This document shows, piece after piece, positions 59,849-64,000 of a DNA stretch of 64,000 nt. The position numbers were made by a program, and so were the translations under genes. The DNA is from Paraburkholderia gardini (GTDB lineage Bacteria > Pseudomonadota > Gammaproteobacteria > Burkholderiales > Burkholderiaceae). The stretch spans positions 1 through 64,000 of the forward strand of contig NZ_CAJQYY010000028.1 in assembly GCF_907164575.1 (NCBI RefSeq), in the 5' to 3' direction. Numbering within the stretch: position 1 is the stretch's first letter; every line of letters starts with the position of its first letter. The notes under the pieces are model-generated. The model worked only from the letters and a program-made list of their open reading frames with translations, was not told the origin of the DNA and searched no databases.

Positions 59849-61612
59849 ATGAATATGCCCAGCGCGGAATTCTCCACGTCGGATACGACTCCCCATCACG
59901 AAACTGGCTCTATCGGCGCCACCGTGCTCATGAAGGCACTGGCCGACGAAGACGTCGAATTCATCTGGGGCTATCCCGGCGGCTCGGTACTCTACATTTA
60001 CGACGAGCTGTACAAGCAGGACAAGTTCCAGCATATCCTCGTGCGTCACGAGCAGGCTGCGGTTCACGCCGCTGACGCCTACGCACGCTCGACCGGCAAG
60101 GTCGGCGTCTGCCTCGTGACCTCTGGCCCCGGCGTCACCAATGCGGTGACGGGCATCGCCACCGCCTATATGGATTCGATTCCGATGGTCGTGATCAGCG
60201 GGCAGGTTCCGACCGCCGCGATCGGCCAGGATGCGTTCCAGGAGTGCGATACGGTCGGCATCACGCGTCCGTGCGTAAAGCACAACTTCCTCGTGAAGGA
60301 CGTGCGCGACCTCGCCGCCACCGTCAAGAAAGCGTTCTTTATCGCCCGTACCGGCCGGCCTGGTCCCGTGCTGATCGACATTCCGAAAGACGTGTCGAAG
60401 ATGCCCTGCCAGTACGAGCCGCTCAAGTCGGTCGCGCTGCGCTCGTATAACCCGGTGACTAAAGGCCACTCCGGCCAGATCCGCAAGGCGGTTGCGCTGC
60501 TGCTGTCCGCGCAGCGCCCGTATATCTATACCGGCGGCGGCATCATTCTCGCGGATGCGTCGCGTGAGCTGAACCAGTTCGCCGATCTGCTCGGTTACCC
60601 GGTCACGAATACGCTGATGGGTCTGGGCGGCTATCGCGCGAGCGACAAGAAATTCCTCGGCATGCTCGGCATGCACGGCACGTACGAAGCCAACATGGCG
60701 ATGCAGCACTGCGACGTGCTGATCGCGATCGGCGCGCGTTTCGACGACCGTGTGATCGGCGATCCGGCGCACTTCGCGTCGCGTCCGCGCAAGATCATCC
60801 ATATCGACATCGATCCGTCTTCCATCTCCAAACGCGTCAAGGTCGACATTCCGATCGTCGGCGACGTGAAGGAAGTGCTGAAGGAACTGATCGAGCAGCT
60901 GCAGACGGCCGAGCATGGCCCCGACACCGCGGCGCTCGCCGACTGGTGGAAGGACATCGAAGCCTGGCGCTCGAAAGACTGCCTGAAGTTCGACCGCAAG
61001 AGCGACATCATCAAGCCGCAATACGTGGTGGAAAAGGCGTGGGAGTTGACCGACGGCAATGCCTTCGTGTGTTCCGACGTCGGCCAGCACCAGATGTGGG
61101 CGGCGCAGTTCTACCGCTTCAACAAGCCGCGTCGCTGGATCAATTCCGGCGGGCTCGGCACGATGGGCTTCGGCCTGCCGGCGGCGATGGGCGTGAAGAT
61201 GGCGCACCCGGATGACGACGTGCTCTGTATCACGGGCGAAGGCTCGATCCAGATGTGCATCCAGGAACTGTCCACCTGCAAGCAGTACAACACGCCGGTG
61301 AAGATCATTTCGCTGAACAACCGCTATCTGGGCATGGTGCGCCAGTGGCAGCAGATCGAATACAGCAAGCGCTACTCGCATTCGTACATGGATGCGCTGC
61401 CCGACTTCGTGAAGCTCGCCGAAGCCTATGGCCACGTCGGCATGCGCATCGAGCGCACGGCGGATGTCGAACCGGCGCTGAAGGAAGCGCTGCGCCTGAA
61501 AGATCGCACGGTGTTTCTCGATTTCCAGACCGATCCGACCGAAAACGTCTGGCCGATGGTTCAGGCCGGCAAGGGCATCACGGAGATGCTCATGGGTTCG
61601 GAAGATCTATAA
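59849..61612 (+). CDS. ilvI: Acetohydroxyacid (acetolactate) synthase large subunit, biosynthetic
   Basis: The first common step of valine, leucine and isoleucine synthesis: condensation of pyruvate with pyruvate or 2-oxobutyrate. The 587-residue ThDP, FAD-dependent enzyme has RHEQAA (E68), SGPGVTNAVTGIATAYMDSI, the FAD region MLGMHGTYEANMAM and the ThDP motif GEGSIQMCIQELSTC ending in NNRYLGM. The small subunit gene follows, unlike the AlsS-like gene at 2718-4370. The start is ATG at 59849 with GAAAGGTG before it. Confidence 0.95.
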   Translation: MNMPSAEFSTSDTTPHHETGSIGATVLMKALADEDVEFIWGYPGGSVLYIYDELYKQDKFQHILVRHEQAAVHAADAYARSTGKVGVCLVTSGPGVTNAVTGIATAYMDSIPMVVISGQVPTAAIGQDAFQECDTVGITRPCVKHNFLVKDVRDLAATVKKAFFIARTGRPGPVLIDIPKDVSKMPCQYEPLKSVALRSYNPVTKGHSGQIRKAVALLLSAQRPYIYTGGGIILADASRELNQFADLLGYPVTNTLMGLGGYRASDKKFLGMLGMHGTYEANMAMQHCDVLIAIGARFDDRVIGDPAHFASRPRKIIHIDIDPSSISKRVKVDIPIVGDVKEVLKELIEQLQTAEHGPDTAALADWWKDIEAWRSKDCLKFDRKSDIIKPQYVVEKAWELTDGNAFVCSDVGQHQMWAAQFYRFNKPRRWINSGGLGTMGFGLPAAMGVKMAHPDDDVLCITGEGSIQMCIQELSTCKQYNTPVKIISLNNRYLGMVRQWQQIEYSKRYSHSYMDALPDFVKLAEAYGHVGMRIERTADVEPALKEALRLKDRTVFLDFQTDPTENVWPMVQAGKGITEMLMGSEDL

Positions 61613-61727
61613 CGACCGTTTCTGACGCTGGCTTCGTCGCGCGCGCCTTCACAAAGGGCGGCAGCGGACGAAGCGGCGCGAACCGGCCCGCATACATCGA
61701 TACATCGACATCTGGAAGAAGCGAAAC

Positions 61728-63348
<1,621 letters not shown>

Positions 63349-63413
63349 GCCAGCGTTGCATTCGTCCGGTTTGTGCGTCCGCAGCAATCGCGGGCGCATC
63401 GCCGGATGGTCCC

Positions 63414-63451
63414 AAAAGCCGTCCAGGTGTGATGAACCCTGGGCGGCTTTT
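63414..63451 (+). terminator. Intrinsic terminator after ilvC
   Basis: AAAAGCCGTCCAGG (63414-63427) pairs with CCTGGGCGGCTTTT (63438-63451) as a 14-bp stem with one G-U pair and a 10-base loop. The T-run is partly within the stem. It separates ilvIHC from psd. Confidence 0.8.
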
Positions 63452-63488
63452 GCTATCCTACGGTTTTACAAAAATACTGAAGCCACTC

Positions 63489-64000
63489 ATGAATTACCCT
63501 CATCCGATCATCGCGCGCGAAGGCTGGCCGTTCATCGCCATCGCGGCCGTCGTTGCGTTGTTGATCCATGCCATCGCGGGGTTCGGCTTCGCATGGCCGT
63601 TCTGGCTGATCCTGATTTTCATCGTCCAGTTTTTCCGCGACCCGGCTCGCCCGATTCCCACGCAGGCCAATGCCGTGCTGTGTCCCGCCGACGGCCGCAT
63701 CGTCACTGTCGAAACGGCGCACGACCCGTACGCCAACCGCGAAGCGCTGAAGATCAGCGTGTTCATGAATGTGTTCAACGTCCACTCGCAACGCTCGCCA
63801 GTGGATGGCGCGATCTCGAAGGTCGAATATTTTCCGGGTGCTTACCTGAACGCCGCAGTCGATAAAGCTTCGCTCGAGAACGAGCGCAATGCGCTGGTGA
63901 TCGAAATGGCAAGCGGCCAGACGGTCACGTCGGTGCAGATCGCGGGTCTCATCGCACGCCGGATTCTTTGCTATGTGCGTGCGGGCGAACCGCTCACGCG
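63489..64000 (+). CDS. psd: Phosphatidylserine decarboxylase, 3' end outside the window
   Basis: An open frame from ATG 63489 to the right edge (170 codons). Psd makes phosphatidylethanolamine from phosphatidylserine in the inner membrane. The start [20 protein letters not shown] includes the beginning of a membrane anchor ([20 protein letters not shown]), followed by [20 protein letters not shown] and [17 protein letters not shown], typical of the short PSD type. The LGST-type self-cleavage motif should lie just beyond the edge. The ilvC-psd order is common in Burkholderiaceae. Confidence 0.93.
   Translation, partial: MNYPHPIIAREGWPFIAIAAVVALLIHAIAGFGFAWPFWLILIFIVQFFRDPARPIPTQANAVLCPADGRIVTVETAHDPYANREALKISVFMNVFNVHSQRSPVDGAISKVEYFPGAYLNAAVDKASLENERNALVIEMASGQTVTSVQIAGLIARRILCYVRAGEPLT

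Overview
The window is a continuous, gene-dense, high-GC chromosomal segment of a betaproteobacterium in the Burkholderiaceae, most likely Burkholderia sensu lato (Paraburkholderia or Caballeronia). The assignment rests on recognisable gene families and gene order (ilvI-ilvH-ilvC-psd; nadD-rsfS-rlmH-maf-rng; RhlE, GluQ and TrhO beside dnaE; small Burkholderia-type envelope proteins), not on a database search. I see no rRNA, tRNA, CRISPR array, insertion sequence or prophage.

Layout. 1-5900: a META-domain lipoprotein cut by the window edge, purT, two small envelope genes (a DUF6726 lipoprotein and a MliC-type lysozyme inhibitor), then a catabolic-type acetolactate synthase paired with an aldehyde dehydrogenase. 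6000-13500: the DEAD-box helicase rhlE with a long structured leader, the tRNA wobble-modification pair gluQ/trhO, and dnaE. 13500-19800: a lipopolysaccharide block of three glycosyltransferases, an O-antigen ligase-like protein and the lipid A flippase msbA. 19900-28500, nearly all minus strand: three small unknown genes, then rng, maf, rlmH, rsfS, nadD, hemF, purD and a YebC-family gene, with an intrinsic terminator inside the purD leader. 28750-29500: a hicAB toxin-antitoxin module whose promoter carries a perfect inverted repeat. 29500-32800: upp, an atypical SDR, mgsA and a quinone oxidoreductase, closed by a very strong terminator. 32900-41360: the complete potassium-scavenging system, with a 37-codon leader ORF, kdpF, kdpA, kdpB, kdpC and then kdpDE.

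41400-48900: a guanidine-II (mini-ykkC) riboswitch followed by the guanidinium exporter gene gdx, a DUF4126 membrane protein overlapping a solitary FtsX-like permease, a truncated haemoglobin, an AlaX-type editing protein, an SDR, a LOG-family hydrolase and a TetR regulator. 49000-51700, minus strand: metallophosphoesterase (PlcP/LpxH-like), GT4 glycosyltransferase and DgkA, with a 12/14 Pho-box match upstream. This reads as a phosphate-starvation lipid-remodelling operon and is the most interesting hypothesis here. 51900-57150: a LacI regulator and a three-gene sugar ABC importer that share a palindromic operator. 57190-59500, minus strand: an ECF sigma factor with a DUF3619, a DUF3106 and an RDD-family membrane protein, a candidate envelope-signalling module without an assigned signal. 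59660-64000: ilvI, ilvH and ilvC (branched-chain amino acids) behind a promoter flanked by a 9-bp inverted repeat, a terminator, and the start of psd (phosphatidylethanolamine synthesis), which runs off the window.

Coordinates of starts were chosen from Shine-Dalgarno positions, family length and overlap with upstream stops. Several genes (msbA, the FtsX-like permease, gdx, hicA, the RDD and DUF3106 genes) appear to use TTG or GTG starts.
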